From Dysidea avara (Eukaryota; Porifera; Demospongiae; Dictyoceratida; Dysideidae), in contig NC_089285.1 in NCBI RefSeq assembly GCF_963678975.1, positions 4,574,694 to 4,638,693 on the forward strand: 64,000 nucleotides of DNA. Reading direction: 5' to 3'. This document shows positions 45,490-58,700 of the stretch, piece by piece; within the stretch, counting starts at the first letter, position 1; every line of letters begins with the position of its first letter. The notes below the pieces were generated by a model that was not told where the DNA came from, searched no databases, and worked only from the letters and a program-made list of their open reading frames with translations. Both the position numbers and the translations under genes were made by a program.

Positions 45490-45592
45490 AGTACACACAC
45501 AGCACAAGTGCTGAAGGTCTGTAGGACTCTTGCTCCTACAACTTCAAACAGGCTGTAGGCCTACAGACCTTCAGCACTTGTACTGTGAAGTC
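45490..45592. repeat. Hairpin at the NLE1 / flank boundary (copy C)
   Basis: CACAGCACAAGTGCTGAAGG and GTCTGTAGG pair with CCTACAGACCTTCAGCACTTG-type sequence. In L (28,985-29,040) and R (54,610-54,670) a related but different hairpin (ACCACAAGCACTTGTGCTGT) marks the point where the NLE1 C-terminal block is missing. Confidence 0.7.
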
Positions 45593-46823
45593 TAATAAAA
45601 TAAATAAATAAAATACACTATGGCTGACACGGATGGGTAGAAATACGCATCCACACACTGCCCAAACGATTATGCTATTGATCATTCGTCTCATTTAGTA
45701 ACTGTCAACTAGTTGAAACTTAGCAACTACATTGAGCCAAGATTAACCTGTAAACCCAAACCCATAACTAAACACTCAACGTTGCCCAATATAATGATAG
45801 TCATATCTTTGAACTGGTTGGGCATCAAAGCCATGAGCAAACTACATTCCCAGGTAATATCTTGCATGGCAATATGCAGGTTAAACTGTAAGCAGTGCCT
45901 TTGAACGCCCACACAAAAGTGGTATACGTATAATAAGGACACTATAAAACCATAGTACATATTTACTATAAGATATGTACTGTATTGTACCTACCCATCA
46001 TTCAATGGTTTCTTGCCAGTGGATGGTTGCCATAGGAACAGTGTGAAGTCATTAGACCCAGACACAAGTAGTTCTTCACTGATCACTTCCTAATATGGTA
46101 ATAACCAATGTACCATCAGTACCTATTACTGGTACTCACCTTCACTGGTGGAGGTCACCTGTGTAGAGTAGAGATTCAAATTAGCAACACATTAAATAAT
46201 GTCATTACGTAAGGGTCTAGAAAATCAAGACCCTTCTCCATATACTATACAATAAAAGTATTGTTCACATCATGACAAGGTGTATACCAAAATGGCTTCT
46301 AGAAACTTCACAGATACCGTATAGTGGGAAATTTTTGAAAGGTCAAATTTTCAAAAATGAGTACTTGATGGTAAGTTCGAAAAATATATTTGATACAGTT
46401 TCTCTCTACCATTACCACACCGCACTGTAGATAAGACAGATTTATAAACCTAACTGGAGGAAGCTAACAATTGTTGCATTGGTCACGTGTATGTAGCTAC
46501 AGTAGAATTTGCTGCTTTGATTGTTCAGTATAAACAAAGGCCGTGTCTAGCTACATATTCCTCCTTTGTGGCTTGAACCATATTGCTTGGTAGACTGTAC
46601 ATGGCTTTAATCCACTGAGTGGCCTGCAGATTGAGCCATCACCAGTTAGCGCTTTTCATCACTTCCAGATATTCACTATCATTTCACTCAGGCTGGAATA
46701 ATAATTTTCTCGAGCTCTTAGGCTTCAAGACTCATGGTGACACTCATGGTATAGCTTGCATCGTGTTTGCCAGTGGCCTAATACCTATAGTTAGCTAACT
46801 GATAAAGTAGAAAACATGCAGCA

Positions 46824-47126
46824 CAGGGGTGTACACAGGAATTTTGAAAAGGGGTTTCCACTACAGCTAAGTGACTGTTATATTAGAGTTACCTGACTGC
46901 TCTATTAGAGTATCTCAATCTTTTCACAAAAATCATAATTCAGAACAATGCTATAAGTGTTGCTAACATGCTAGAAACTATTATTTAACTAAGATAAAAG
47001 TTTAAAATATATCCTGTTCCAGGATATTCTGGAAACCTGAAGTTTTGATTCCTTAATGTTTCAAGTAGTGTATAAAATCCAAAGGGGTTCCTGAAACCCC
47101 TGGAAACCCCCCTCGGTACGCCCCTG
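46824..47126. mobile_element. About 302-bp MITE unique to copy C
   Basis: Ends CAGGGGTGTACACAGGA and TCGGTACGCCCCTG; flanked by GCAGCAC on both sides (7 bp visible). The empty site in B reads ATGCAGCACTTACCC. It contains CTGCTCTATTAGAGTATCTC. Confidence 0.85.
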
Positions 47127-48187
47127 CAGCACTTACCCTTGTTTATAGTTTGATAGGTACTTTTTCTGGTAAGCAAATTACATAAATGAGTTATTGAAAA
47201 GGCATTGTTGTTTCGAATTTTTTGAATACTTAACCTTTCAAAAATTTCCTTTTATACAGATATGTATGAGGTCTCTGATACTGTATATCAATTAAATTTG
47301 GCGGTGAACTAAATTTGGTGACTTGGTGATTTGTCACTAAACCGCCAAATTAAATTTTCTTCAATATTATTTTGATACCTTGGGTCCAAGCTTTTGATAC
47401 CAGTTGCAGAAGTAGGTTTGGACATCCCAAGTGTGACTTCGTGGATACTACTTAAATACACCTTTAAATTATCACATGCAAATGGGTGTGGATTACAGAC
47501 TAGACTAGATAATAGATACTAAAAAACTCATACTTGAATAGTGGGCATGGCTCCACGTAAGCTTGCAGGTAGTAGCAAGACATGAATTTGTGTGTAGCCA
47601 TTGATAAATGGGTGAGGCTCTACGTATGCCTACAGACAGCAAATGATCCTGATAAGTGGGCGTGACTCATGACTGCAGAAGGACCTGGATTTTCTTTAAA
47701 GCAGATCAGATCCAGACCTGTCCCATAAAAACGACTCTGCCAGACTCATGCATGCAGTGACTGAATCCATAATATTTCAGCACAAAAAGGATTGTACGCT
47801 ATAGCACGCACCTTACACCACTCATGTGCACCGCCAATTTTTCAGCGACAGCATTTCGCCAAATTACATTTTCGCCAACTGCAATTTTATAGCAAATCAC
47901 CAAATATCAGTTTTGCCAATATTTGTTGTTATACGGTAGGGCATACAACATTACTAGCCAGAGAACTACTACACAATACCTTCTGGTTTAGACAGTCTGT
48001 CATTAGCTGATTCATATGGTCCAGTCCTTAACACATAGTCAGTGTTAAGACACAGCGTGTTCACCTGACAGGAGCTCACATGATCCAGTTACTACAACAT
48101 GTACACCACTAACCCAGTGACCATGTCCTGATAGTGTCCTACATAACATAATACTCCTATGGAAGATGATGGAATTCTGCTTTGTGG

Positions 48188-48555
48188 TAGGGATGTCATG
48201 ATAGTCGTGACATATGACATGTCGTGACATAAAGCTCCATGATATGATATGACATAGGCTTCTTTGTCGTGACATAAATATCTCCAAATAATGCACACTT
48301 TTCCATCCATATTGATCAAATTTGATGCAATAAATATGAGAAAATTGACAAGTAAGTACAAGCAATGCTGGTTGTTTGTTGATGTCATAGTTAATATAGC
48401 TGATGTTTAAGCTGATATTTTTGCATGTTTGAATCAAAATAGCTATACAGTTTCATAAGTAACAGCTTCAGTTGTGAAACTTTAAGAATTGCTTATGCCG
48501 TGACATAAACCTCTATGATATGTGACATAAAAATTTCTATGTCGTGGCATCCCTA
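48188..48555. mobile_element. hAT-type MITE, 8-bp TSD (copy C)
   Basis: Same insertion as 31,282-31,639 (CTTTGTGG flanks); 10 bp longer. Confidence 0.92.
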
Positions 48556-48779
48556 CTTTGTGGGTACGGATAATACATGTACACACACATGCACAAACAT
48601 ACATACACACTCACTCACTCACACACACACATCACGGTCTCTCCACACTTCACAGTCCTATCTTGTGATGAGGTATATATCAGTCCCTCTCCACCCCATC
48701 GTACACAAGTCACTGACTGACTGTGACCAGTTAATATCATCACTGAATGAGCCAGCCTTGTATTCCATATGTGAACTTT

Positions 48780-49038
48780 ACTATCCTATAGTGTGGAGTA
48801 CATACACTACTATCCTATAGTGTGGAGTGCATACACTACTATCCTATAGTGTGGAGTGCATACACTACTATCCTATAGTGTGGAGTACATACACTACTAT
48901 CCTATAGTGTGGAGTACATACACTACTATCCTATAGTGTGGAGTACATACACTACTATCCTATAGTGTGGAGTACATACACTACCATCCTATAGTGTGGA
49001 GTACATACACTACCATCCTATAGTGTGGAGTACATATA
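48780..49038. repeat. 26-bp minisatellite C (about 10 units)
   Basis: Same unit and borders as array B, with far fewer units. Two units have GTGCATAC variants. Confidence 0.95.
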
Positions 49039-49665
49039 CAAGATCCCTAACAGGAATTATATACCATAAAATATTATGTAATTATCAATGCAAAATATAG
49101 TGTATACAAGCACAGGCTGTTATGATCGCAGTACACAAAGTGCTATAACTACCAACACAATTAATGATAAATGTACACAAGGACCAAAAGTTGAAAGCAA
49201 GCATAAAGCTTGTACAGCTTCTAGAAAAAAAAATGTTACAGTGGTTGTTACATGTAGACCTACATGTAGCTAATTGACTATACTTTCCATTGGCATCACA
49301 ATAAAAGCTAATGGAGGTAAAAGCTAAGTCCACACTGATCATTTCCAACAGTTTGACTTCACATTTACAAGTCCCATACAATTCAGTCTCGCAACTATAT
49401 GCAGAACGTCTATATATGGTCTGCATATGAGCATACTTACTGATGCATTGGTCTCCGTGACAACCATGTTATCCACTGTCTGTGGCCAGTTAGGAATTTC
49501 CCAATTGTTTACCAGTTACTGGGTCCCATATACACACCTGTAGATTGTATGATAAACTGATAACAATTGTATCGTGGTGTGTAGAAGAGAATTTTTCGCA
49601 TAAGTATTGGATATGTCTCACACTATGTAGTAGGGTATTAACATACTGTGTATAACTGTGTAGTA

Positions 49666-50359
49666 TAGTGGAACCTCTCTTAATGGTCACCTCAGCAAAA
49701 TGGCCATGTGACTGGTCCCAACTGATTCCTAAACAGTTTGTACAGAAATAGTTTGCATTAAGCGGTCACCTCTATAACACATATAACAGTCAGCTTTTGG
49801 AAGCACTTCGTTATACAAAAAAGCCTCTCACAAAGCAGCCACAGCAAGTCATGACAGTGAGTAAACCAGTTACACTACTTTATACTTCTATAACATTTTA
49901 TACTCACAATTGTGTTCTGTATAGATAAGCTTATAGCCACTTCATGGCTTTGTCTCTTCACATGATTCCAATTAAAGCTCACCCCACAATATGCTAATTT
50001 TTTGAATTTATCTCGGAATTTACAGTTGTGTAGTTACCAGGTAACTGTCTTTCCAGTATAAAAACCATAGCCTTTCTTTCACTGGCTTTGTAGCAAGGCA
50101 GCCTAGTGATAATGTCTCCATATAGTGGTTTCTCGCTCTTGTTGGTCATCCTTTCTGGTTTCTGCTACTTTGTTTATGCCTGTTATGTAAGTAATGGATT
50201 GAAGAGTAGGCATGTGTGAGGATAGCTATAATCCCAGGAACCTTTGTATAAAGGTCAAACCTTGGTTTGTGGCCTATGGCTGCTTTATAGAGATACGATA
50301 GTGAGTTAGGCAGCCACCTCTCTATAAAGACCAAATATCTCTGACCACAGGTTCCACTG
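49666..50359. mobile_element. mariner-type MITE in NLE1 copy C
   Basis: Same element and site as 3472-4193 and 33,403-34,095. Confidence 0.75.
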
Positions 50360-51030
50360 TAGTAGTAGTAAGAGTATTATTAAGGGTGGTAGAGGGAAAT
50401 GATGTGGACAACTCCATACATTTCACTCACCTTGCCAGCTTTACAACCTGATGCAATCTTCTTCCCATCTGGTGACCAGGCAATACTGAGGATCCAATGG
50501 GAGTGAGCTACATGTATGTAGAGCAAGAGAGAAAGATAAGATACTACATCAACCTTTTAGTATGTACACTACAATAAGGTACCACTCAATTGTGTTAGCT
50601 ATACAAGCACATTTCAACAACAATATGAACACCTAAAATGATACTTTTGATCAACAAGCCTTTCAGTTGGAGTTTCAATTACACAGTATACTCTAAATAA
50701 AACAATAAAGCCAAATTTCGCTATATCCCTGTACAGTAGCGGACAAAATAAAGTTTTTGTTCAATTGGCGTTCCGTTTAAGCTCAAGGTGGCAAGCAAAC
50801 AGCTCTATTTCTACAAACCAGTTAGCCCTTCACTATTACAAGTTGCATAGTGTTGTGTAATATAGAAAGACAAATATTTTGATGCACAATAGTACCGGCA
50901 CTAAAGCCAGCAGTTTCCTTTATAGACAAAAGAATGCATAATTATGTAATAGAAAATGCATAATTTTGATAAATTTGATGACGCACGGATCATAATAGTT
51001 ACCAGCAAAACATAATACACTGTAACTTAC

Positions 51031-52038
51031 TGCTGGTTTCTTGTTCTTTTCACCACCATCATCATGCTACAGTACAAGAGTGTAACAGTACATGAGATAT
51101 CCAATTTACAATTCAATTACCTTTAAACATTTTCTTTTTCTCTTTGGTTGTTTCTTCTCCTTCTTCTCGGTGTCTGCTTGCTCTCTAACACACTCTAAGT
51201 AGTTACCTATACACATATATACAATTTCAAGTTTGATTTGAGATCATCTAAAATCAATTTTTTATTTCAATCATTTAGACCATGGTTTCAGATCACAGCA
51301 CAGTATATATGATACCACTTGTACAATTTCCTCTGTCCCACCACTTTTATATTTTTTAAATTAATTATCAAAGTACCTTCTCTCTGGTCTACTCAAAAAG
51401 TACTTTAAGACCACAAGGCTTAGCAATTGGAATAATGCAGAATGCAGCAAAGGCCATTAACACCTGGAGGCTTTCTTCCTTGAAACATAGTCTACGGCCT
51501 CAAATTTTGGTTCAATGGACTTGCCTCATCCTTCTCAGCAAGATGGTGGCTATTTTTAATGAAGGGCTGCACTACCTCCTGCAAAGTTATGGCCGCTTGT
51601 TGACAGACTTCAGGTCACTGAAGTAGAATATATAATTATCCCTTGAACTCCCTACATATAATGGCAAAAATCGCTAAATAAAATTTCTGCAAAGTCGCTG
51701 TTCCGCTATTCCGTGTTTTATAGCCTCCCTCGAAGGATTGCTAGTGCTATGCAAACATGAATTATACATCACCTGTAAACAATAAATCAGCTTCATACTC
51801 CTTGTCCGACCAAATAACTCGGCATTTCCCATCGTTGATGCTTCCTTCAATAATTTTATCGCTCCTGATAACACTAGTTCCCTCATCGCTGAAGTCCACC
51901 AAAGCATTTGGCTTGGCAGATCCTAAAAAAAGAATTAGAGTGACAGGTACAATCTTAACATCGACTTCCAAGTACTCAACGAAAACTATAAGCCCTAAAC
52001 TTACCTTCAGATACACGTCTTTCAGAGGTCCTGACCAT
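51031..52038 (-). CDS. 5' exons of a probable BEN-type nuclear protein
   Basis: Four exons join in phase to 102 codons: 52,005-52,038 (ATG; MVRTSERRVSE), 51,773-51,922, 51,121-51,206 and 51,031-51,066, all with GT-AG borders. Exon 2 encodes NALVDFSDEGTSVIR, then KCRVIWSDKEYEADLLFTG, a pattern like the short N-terminal (K/R)V-W-x-G-K-x-Y-x-A-x(3)-x-G module found before BEN domains in invertebrate proteins. Exon 3 ends with a strong basic run (KKEKKQPKRKRK), a likely nuclear localisation signal. Exon 4 is HDDGGEKNKKPA. No later exon or BEN domain was found before the duplication junction near 50,643, so the gene is probably truncated by that rearrangement. The family assignment is tentative; the exon structure is firm. 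Single copy in the window. Confidence 0.6.
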
Positions 52039-52244
52039 TCTAAGTGCTAGAGTGTTCTTTCGAACCGTTCAGTTCAAGGCACGTGGTGATTGTGGTTAGA
52101 AGATCACGTACAATTAAATTCTAATATATTCGCTGTGCAGGGCAGGGGTGTGATGCTTTAGCTCCCGAGCTCCTGTGCTGAGATCACTGTAAAGTTCTTT
52201 GAAATCACTGTAAAGGTCTTGCTCAGATCCCCTCAATGCGACAT

Positions 52245-52460
52245 ATCTTGCTTTTTTACTGCGTGGGTTCCACGGTTTCCACGCGTGTTTCACGGATTTC
52301 GTGAGGGCTCCACGATCATGCATGGAATCATTGCGTGGTTCACCACGAGACTGCATGGTTTCACTAGGAAGTAAGGCGAGTGAGTAAGCGTGGACCACGA
52401 TGGCCGTGACAATGGAACCACGCATACACTGACGTGGAAACATGCGTGATCACCGTGGAA
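52245..52460. promoter_or_regulatory. CACG-rich region upstream of the BEN-type gene
   Basis: Within about 200 bp the words CCACG, CGTGG, TTTCACGG and CACGCG recur roughly 20 times on both strands (TCCACGGTTTCCACGCGTG near 52,268; CACGTGG-like near 52,081). It begins about 210 bp upstream of the start codon at 52,038. It could be promoter sites for a CACG-binding factor or a decayed tandem repeat. Confidence 0.4.
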
Positions 52461-52552
52461 TAGTGAAGTTATAGTTGAGCTGTACCGTACCCAAAGGGTT
52501 CTTACTAGCAAGACTCAATAAAACCAACCTCAGAATGTGTAAAAACCAAAAA

Positions 52553-52735
52553 TATGTCAGTCCAGTCCAGTGTTCCAGTCCAGTAGTCCAGTCCAGTGTT
52601 CCAGTCCAGTAGTCCAGTCCAGTGTTCCAGTCCAGTAGTCCAGTCCAGTGTTCCAGTCCAGTAGTCCAGTCCAGTGTTCCAGTCCAGTAGTCCAGTCCAG
52701 TAGTCCAGTCCAGTAGTCCAGTCCACTGAATAGTA
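52553..52735. repeat. CCAGTCCAGT VNTR at a transposon terminus
   Basis: Alternating CCAGTCCAGTAGT and CCAGTCCAGTGTT units (each 13 bp), about 14 in all. The adjoining CTGACATATTTTTGG (minus strand) matches the ends of the foldback element at 7.5 and 10.0 kb, where the cap is only 2-3 units. Confidence 0.9.
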
Positions 52736-54122
52736 ACCCCCGTGTAAGGTGCGTGCTGTAGCGTACAATCCTTTTTGTGCTGAAATATTATGGATTCAGT
52801 CACTGCATGCATGAGTCTGGCAGAGTCGTTTTCATGGGACAGGTCTGGATCTGATCTGCTTTAAAGAAAATCCAGGTTCTTCTGCAGTCATGGGTCACAC
52901 CCACTTATCAGGATCATTTGCTGTCTGTAGGCATATGTAGAGCCTCACCCATTTATCAATGGCTGCACACGAATTCATGGCTTGCTACCTGCAAGCTTAC
53001 GTGGAGCCATGCCCACTATTCAAGTATGAGTTTTTTTAGTATCTATTATCTAGTCTAGTCTGTAATCCACACCCATTTTCATGTGATAATTTAAAGGTGT
53101 ATTTAAGTAGTATCCACGAAGTCACACTTGGGATGTCCAAACCTACTTCTGGGGAGCAACTGGTATCGAAAGAATATTGAAGAAAATTTAATTTGGCGGT
53201 TTAGTGACAAATCACCAAGTCACCAAATTTAGTTCACCGCCAAATTTATTGATATACAGTATCAGAGACCTCATACATATCTGTATAAAAGGAAATTTTT
53301 GAAACGTTAAATATTCAAAAAATTCGAAACGACAATGCCTTTTCAATAACATATTTATGTAATTTGCTTACCAGAAAAAGCACCTATCAAACTATAAACA
53401 AGGGTAAGTGCTGCATGTTTTCTACTTTATCAGTTAGCTAACTATAGGTACTAGGCCACTGGCAAACACGATGCAAGCTATACCATGAGTGTCACCATGA
53501 GTCTTGAAGCCTAAGAGCTCGAGAAAATTATTATTCCAGCCTGAGTGAAATGATAGTGAATATCTGGAAGTGATGAAAAGCACTAACTGGTGATGGCTCA
53601 ATCTGCAGGCCACTCAGTGGATTAAAGCCATGTATAGTCTACCAAACAATATGGTTCAAGCCACAAAGGAGCAATAAGTAGCTAGACACGATTTTACCAC
53701 GGCCTTTGTCTATACTGAACAATCAAAGCAGCAAATTCTACTGTAGCTACATACACGTGATCAATACAACAATTGTTAGCTTCCTCCAGTTAGGTTCATA
53801 AATCTGTCTTATCTACAGTGCGACGTGGTAATGGCAGAGAGAAACTGTATCAAATATATTTTTTCGAACTTACCATCAAGCACTCGTTTTTGAAAATTTG
53901 ACCTTTCGAAAATTTCCCACTCTACGGTATCTGTGAAGTTTCTAGAAGCCATTTTGGTATTGTATAGTATATGGAGAAGGCTCTTGATTTTCTAGCCCCT
54001 CATGTAATGACATTATTTAATGTGTTGCTAATTTGAATCTCTACTCTACAAAGGTGACCTCCACCAGTGAAGGTGAGTACCAGCAATAGGTACTGATAGT
54101 ACATTAGTTATTACCGTATTAG

Positions 54123-54210
54123 GAAGTGATCAGTGAAGAACTGCTTGTGTCTGGATCTAATGACTTCACACTGTTCCTATGGCAACCATCCAGAAACCAT
54201 TGAATGACGG
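54123..54210 (+). pseudogene. NLE1: NLE1 copy D, single exon
   Basis: The only NLE1 exon in R: EVISEELLVSGSNDFTLFLW followed by a 7-nt deletion and the same 5-nt deletion as B and C. The candidate micro-exon lies at 54,054-54,072. Confidence 0.85.
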
Positions 54211-54664
54211 GTAGGTACAATACAGTACATATCTTATAGTAAATATGTACTATGGTTTTATAGTGTCCTTATTATACGTATACCACTTTTGTGTGGGCGT
54301 TCAAAGGCACTGCTTACGGTTTAACCTGCATATTGCCATGCAAGATATTACCTGCTCATGGCTTTGATGCCCAACCAGCTCAAAGATATTACTTTCATTG
54401 TATTGGGCGACGTTGATTGTTTAGTTATGGGTTTGAGTTTACAGGTTAGGCTTGGCTCAGTGTAGTTGCTAAGTTTCAACTAGTTGACAGTTACTAAATG
54501 AGATGAATGATCAATAACATAATCGTTTGGGCAGTGCGTGGATACGTATTTCTACCCATCCGTGTCAGCCATAGTGTATTTTATTTATTTATTTTATTAG
54601 ACTTCACAGCACAAGTGCTGAAGGTCAAGCAAGTGTAAATACCACAGCACAAGTGCTTGTGGTA

Positions 54665-55740
54665 TTTAAGATCCACAAGCCAAGTACTTGGGAATTTATA
54701 TTGATGAAACATTTTCTTGAAACTTCCACGTTACTATTGTATACAACAAAAAATGTCCAAACATATCTGCAGTGCAATTTGAGATAGTGATCAACAAGTG
54801 TAAGGGAAAGATTCTATCATTCTTTAGTGTGACCCATATTACAGTATGCCTGTGTAATTTGGTCACCCTATACTCTGACTAATATTGATAACTTGAGGGT
54901 GTGCTCTTCAGAGTGCTACTCACTTCTAGGCATTCTTCGATTTTCACCGAGTGACGATAATATGTATATTAAAAAAATCCCCCTGGTTTTCAGTAATTCT
55001 TGAAAATCGAAAAGCGAGTGTAAACGTACATATAAAGTCGTCTGGCGCCACCCGCCCCTTCGCAAAAAGTATTCTTTTGCGAAGGGCGGGCGGCGCCAGA
55101 CTACATATAAAGGTGTAGCATTAGCTGTGTGCAAATATTAGCTAATCATTAAATCTTTAGTTTTGTAATGTTGTACAATTAATTGCAATATCTGGTAATT
55201 TGTTCCACAATTTAATTGCATCTGGGTAAAAGGAATATTTTAAATGAGATATCTGTGGCTCTAAAATGGTTGCTTGAATCAATTAATGTCCTCGGGTAAG
55301 TAAATTATTCCTGATGAGTGAGTTCCCTGTTTCAGTTTCAACAAGATTAACAATTTTATCCATCCCTGATTCCCTTCTAACTAAAGTGTCGTACAGGCTC
55401 AGGTCCCTAGAGGGGTAGTTGCCTAATAAGTTGACCCATAAAGAAAAAAAAATGAGAAGTCAAGATGTACTGGCAGAATGCAGGGGAAATCCCAGATCAG
55501 GTTGTGTGGCTCCTCAGGCACTTGCAGCTAAGTCACTGCCTGACCTGGAATTTTTTTCTGTATTCAGCAGTTCTCAATTACAGGTCTCTGACTCCCTACT
55601 TCACAGGCATACTGTTGAGTTGGGGAATAACAGATTGTCCACTGCATCCCATTTAACATGTTAGTGACACTAAAATACATTGAAAAATCACTACAATATT
55701 GCTGCTTTCCTTTGTACTTTTTCTAGTTTAGGGCTTAACA
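54665..55740. pseudogene. LINE remnant (R)
   Basis: RT fragment on the plus strand (54,670-54,890) and ORF2 end on the minus strand (55,740-55,140), the same inverted arrangement as L. The GC-rich hairpin is at 55,039-55,102. Confidence 0.7.
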
Positions 55741-58700
55741 CAATGTATATATTTAACTTGTGCTTATCTTTCGCACCTGTACAGGATATATATATAAATG
55801 GGAAGGAAGGAATTGGATTTCGGGATGAAAATCGAAGCAGCCATATCAAAGAAAGAAAAGTTTATCAAAATCTGTGCCGGAGATGAGGTACGTGATTATG
55901 AGCGTAACATTGGTAGTCTTGTATATACCCAAACGGCTTTGTGTGTGGGAGAGGAAAAAGCAAGGGGGTGTCACTCAGGGTCTTGCTGTAGGTCGATCTG
56001 CGACTACGGTCAAACTCTAAGTCAACGGTCAAGGCCACCAAATAGCTCTTACAGTGGGTCAAGACGATACGAAAGGTTCGAAACCCACAATCAAAAACTA
56101 TACGTAGCATTATAAGTTTACGGAATTTTACGTAATTCACAAGAAGTAAGGATCTCCATGAAGATGTTTTAAAGCTCCAACAGGAATTTCGCCGTAACTA
56201 TAACGATTTTTTCTCTCCTGGCTGCTGGTAGCACGCACTAAAAATATTATACTAGGTTACAAGCGCAGGTGTGTATAGGAAAATAGAGAAATAAGTGGAG
56301 GTCAAAAGTTTGACAAGAAATGCTCAAGTCATAGGTCAAAGACAATAAATGCTGCAAGTCAATGATCAAGGTGAAATTTTCCCTGATCAAGACTTTGACC
56401 GTAGTCGCAGATCTACCTACAGCATGAGCCGACATGACACCTCCTTGAGAAAGGTCTGGTGGATCTCCAGGCTCCCAAACTCTGGAAATAAAGGCCAGCT
56501 CCAGGAGTGTTAAATTGGTATTGACAAACCAACTAATGAAGCTAAGTTTTATTTACTCAAGCAACTTTGTGCCTCTTGTCATGTACACAGATCACATCTC
56601 ACTTAGGCTCTCACAAGCATCACAGAAGCATCAGAGAATGACACTTGCAAAGGGGTGATACTCCATATACCCTGTACTCCAAACTTCGTCCTGGGTCAAA
56701 GTAAAAAAAAAAAATGTCTTGACCCTTTGCTAAAATCCATGCTTGACTCTTGACCAAATTCTTGCATATTTTCATAAAAATACAGTTATGTTGTAACTGT
56801 AAAAGTACCAATTGTGGTATACCTTTACAATCGAAGCCTGTCTTTTGACCTACTGCAAATTTCTTGCTTGACTTTTGTTTTGACCGAGGACGAAGAGTAC
56901 AGAATATATAGTGCCTCCCCCTTGATTTGTGAGTGCAGTAAACTATCCATAATGGCCATTGTTGGGAATCAATGCCATCTGCTGTTGTTGTTGTTTTTGT
57001 ACCCTGATCGAGCTGATTGCCTCGCTAGTGGCTGTTAATTACTCCACTTATAACTCAGTCTTCTGGAGAAATAGAATTACAACCAGAATCAATAAAGATA
57101 CAATTATATTGTTTGTCAACTGATATACTACCATATAGCTGGTTATTTTTGAACCAGACATTTTCGTAGGAACAGTAAAATCTGAATTTCATAGATTTTA
57201 ATTTCGAAGTACAGGTGGATTTCAAGCAAATAGAAAGTCATGTCACAAATTACAAAAATACATAGAGTCTACATGTGCTCGCCTTATCGATGGTATCAAG
57301 GATGGAATAACCTCCACTTTCATATCAACCCTGTGATTACATTGTGTGTCTGCATGGAGTTGATACACTATACATTGTATACATATATAGTGTATTTGAC
57401 AACTTCTTGTTCGCAACTCAAACAGGCGGTTAACGGAAGGAAGTGAGGTCATTCTATTTATAGTTTTTGCTTTAAAGGCTTCTATAGCAACAAAATCTTG
57501 AGGGCAATACCATTAGTCAGTGTTGTGCCTTGTACCTGGAATCTCCGAAGTACAATCATGGTGGAATTGCTGGTAGTGGAGGTCTGTGATAGTAGGATGG
57601 AAGTCGGATGGTATTGCATTCCACCAGTGAGAAGCAGTAAACCTTAAAAACTTTTGAGTAAATGCAAGGTGATAATATACTGTACGTGACATATATTATC
57701 TATAGCACAACCTCTGTGAATTTAAAAAAATTAATACAGCAAGTCATTTGTCCTGGTCTCATATTTGGAATATGGAGCGACCAAACTGTATTTATACGTA
57801 GTTTGCCTGCATCACCTTCAACCCTGCCACCTCCATTACTGCTATAATTATCAGCTGTGCTAGGATTTTGACAAACTATACATAATTTTCAGCTATGTGC
57901 AGGGCTCCAATGTAAGTCAGTTTTACTGAGTGGATTCCCTGTGTAAATATTACAATTACTATCATTTTCAGCTAATTCTTTCTTCTTAGGGAAGGTAGTA
58001 AAATGTATAGCTTCAAGACTCTTTTGATAATCCTTGTAGTGACAGAAATGGCTAGCCTACCGTTGTTGTGATTTTGTGTGCTTCAATGACTGCCCGCCTG
58101 CATCAAAATGAGGAAGTGGCTGATGAGAAACTAGCAATCTACTTTGCCTGGCCTTATTATAATAATAATAATTGTATAGAATATATTATAGGGGATAATT
58201 ACTATGGTATTAGCTATGGTATAGCATGTACCTGTTGAGCTGAATCCTCAAAAACATTTAATAACTCATAGATGCAATTACAGACCATGTTGAAATTTGG
58301 CTCATTTGTAGTACTACTTGACCTGCTAAAAAGATTTTAAATCTTTTCGTTCAAATGTCTGACATAATATTTACAGTCAATCAACATTTTCACTATACAT
58401 TTCCTATGGAGAAGCCATAAAAGTGTAATCTCCATTACAGCCCTTTTTCAAACTTGTAATGCCATACTTGTCTGTTGTTGACACCTTTGGTGTCGCCGTT
58501 AATCATCTGGTTGGCTGAAGTGTTTATTCTCAAGAGGAAAAAAAATCCACTTTTGATTTTTAAGTGTTTTTCAGGATCCAGCTCAACTTATACATATTTG
58601 AATGATTGTTAGATACTATACTTACAAATAGTTGGGGTTCTAAGCATTTTAAATAGACCTTTTTTGTGTACTTTTGGATAAAAGCATGAAACTTGGCAAA

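Larger units (their letters stand above)
45995..50507 (-). pseudogene. NLE1: NLE1 copy C, middle exons, disrupted
   Basis: Exons: 50,431-50,507 (77 nt, intact), 49,441-49,537 (97 nt, a 1-nt loss shifts the frame after KQLG), 48,630-48,785 (same 1-nt loss as B before the expected KVW), 48,114-48,156, 47,980-48,064 (VNTLCLNTDYVLRTGPYESA, intact, 85 nt) and 45,995-46,089 (EELLVSGSNDFTLFLWQPST, then a 5-nt loss). The 37-nt DPDCRLLASSSK exon is missing as in B. N-terminal exons are absent; homology to copy A stops at about 50,643. A candidate 19-nt micro-exon is near 46,140-46,158. Confidence 0.85.

Noticed and set aside
52505..52812. Repetitive protein with LLDWTTGLEHWTG units
   Set aside because: It is the translation of the CCAGTCCAGT VNTR; no start context, conserved flank or homologue.
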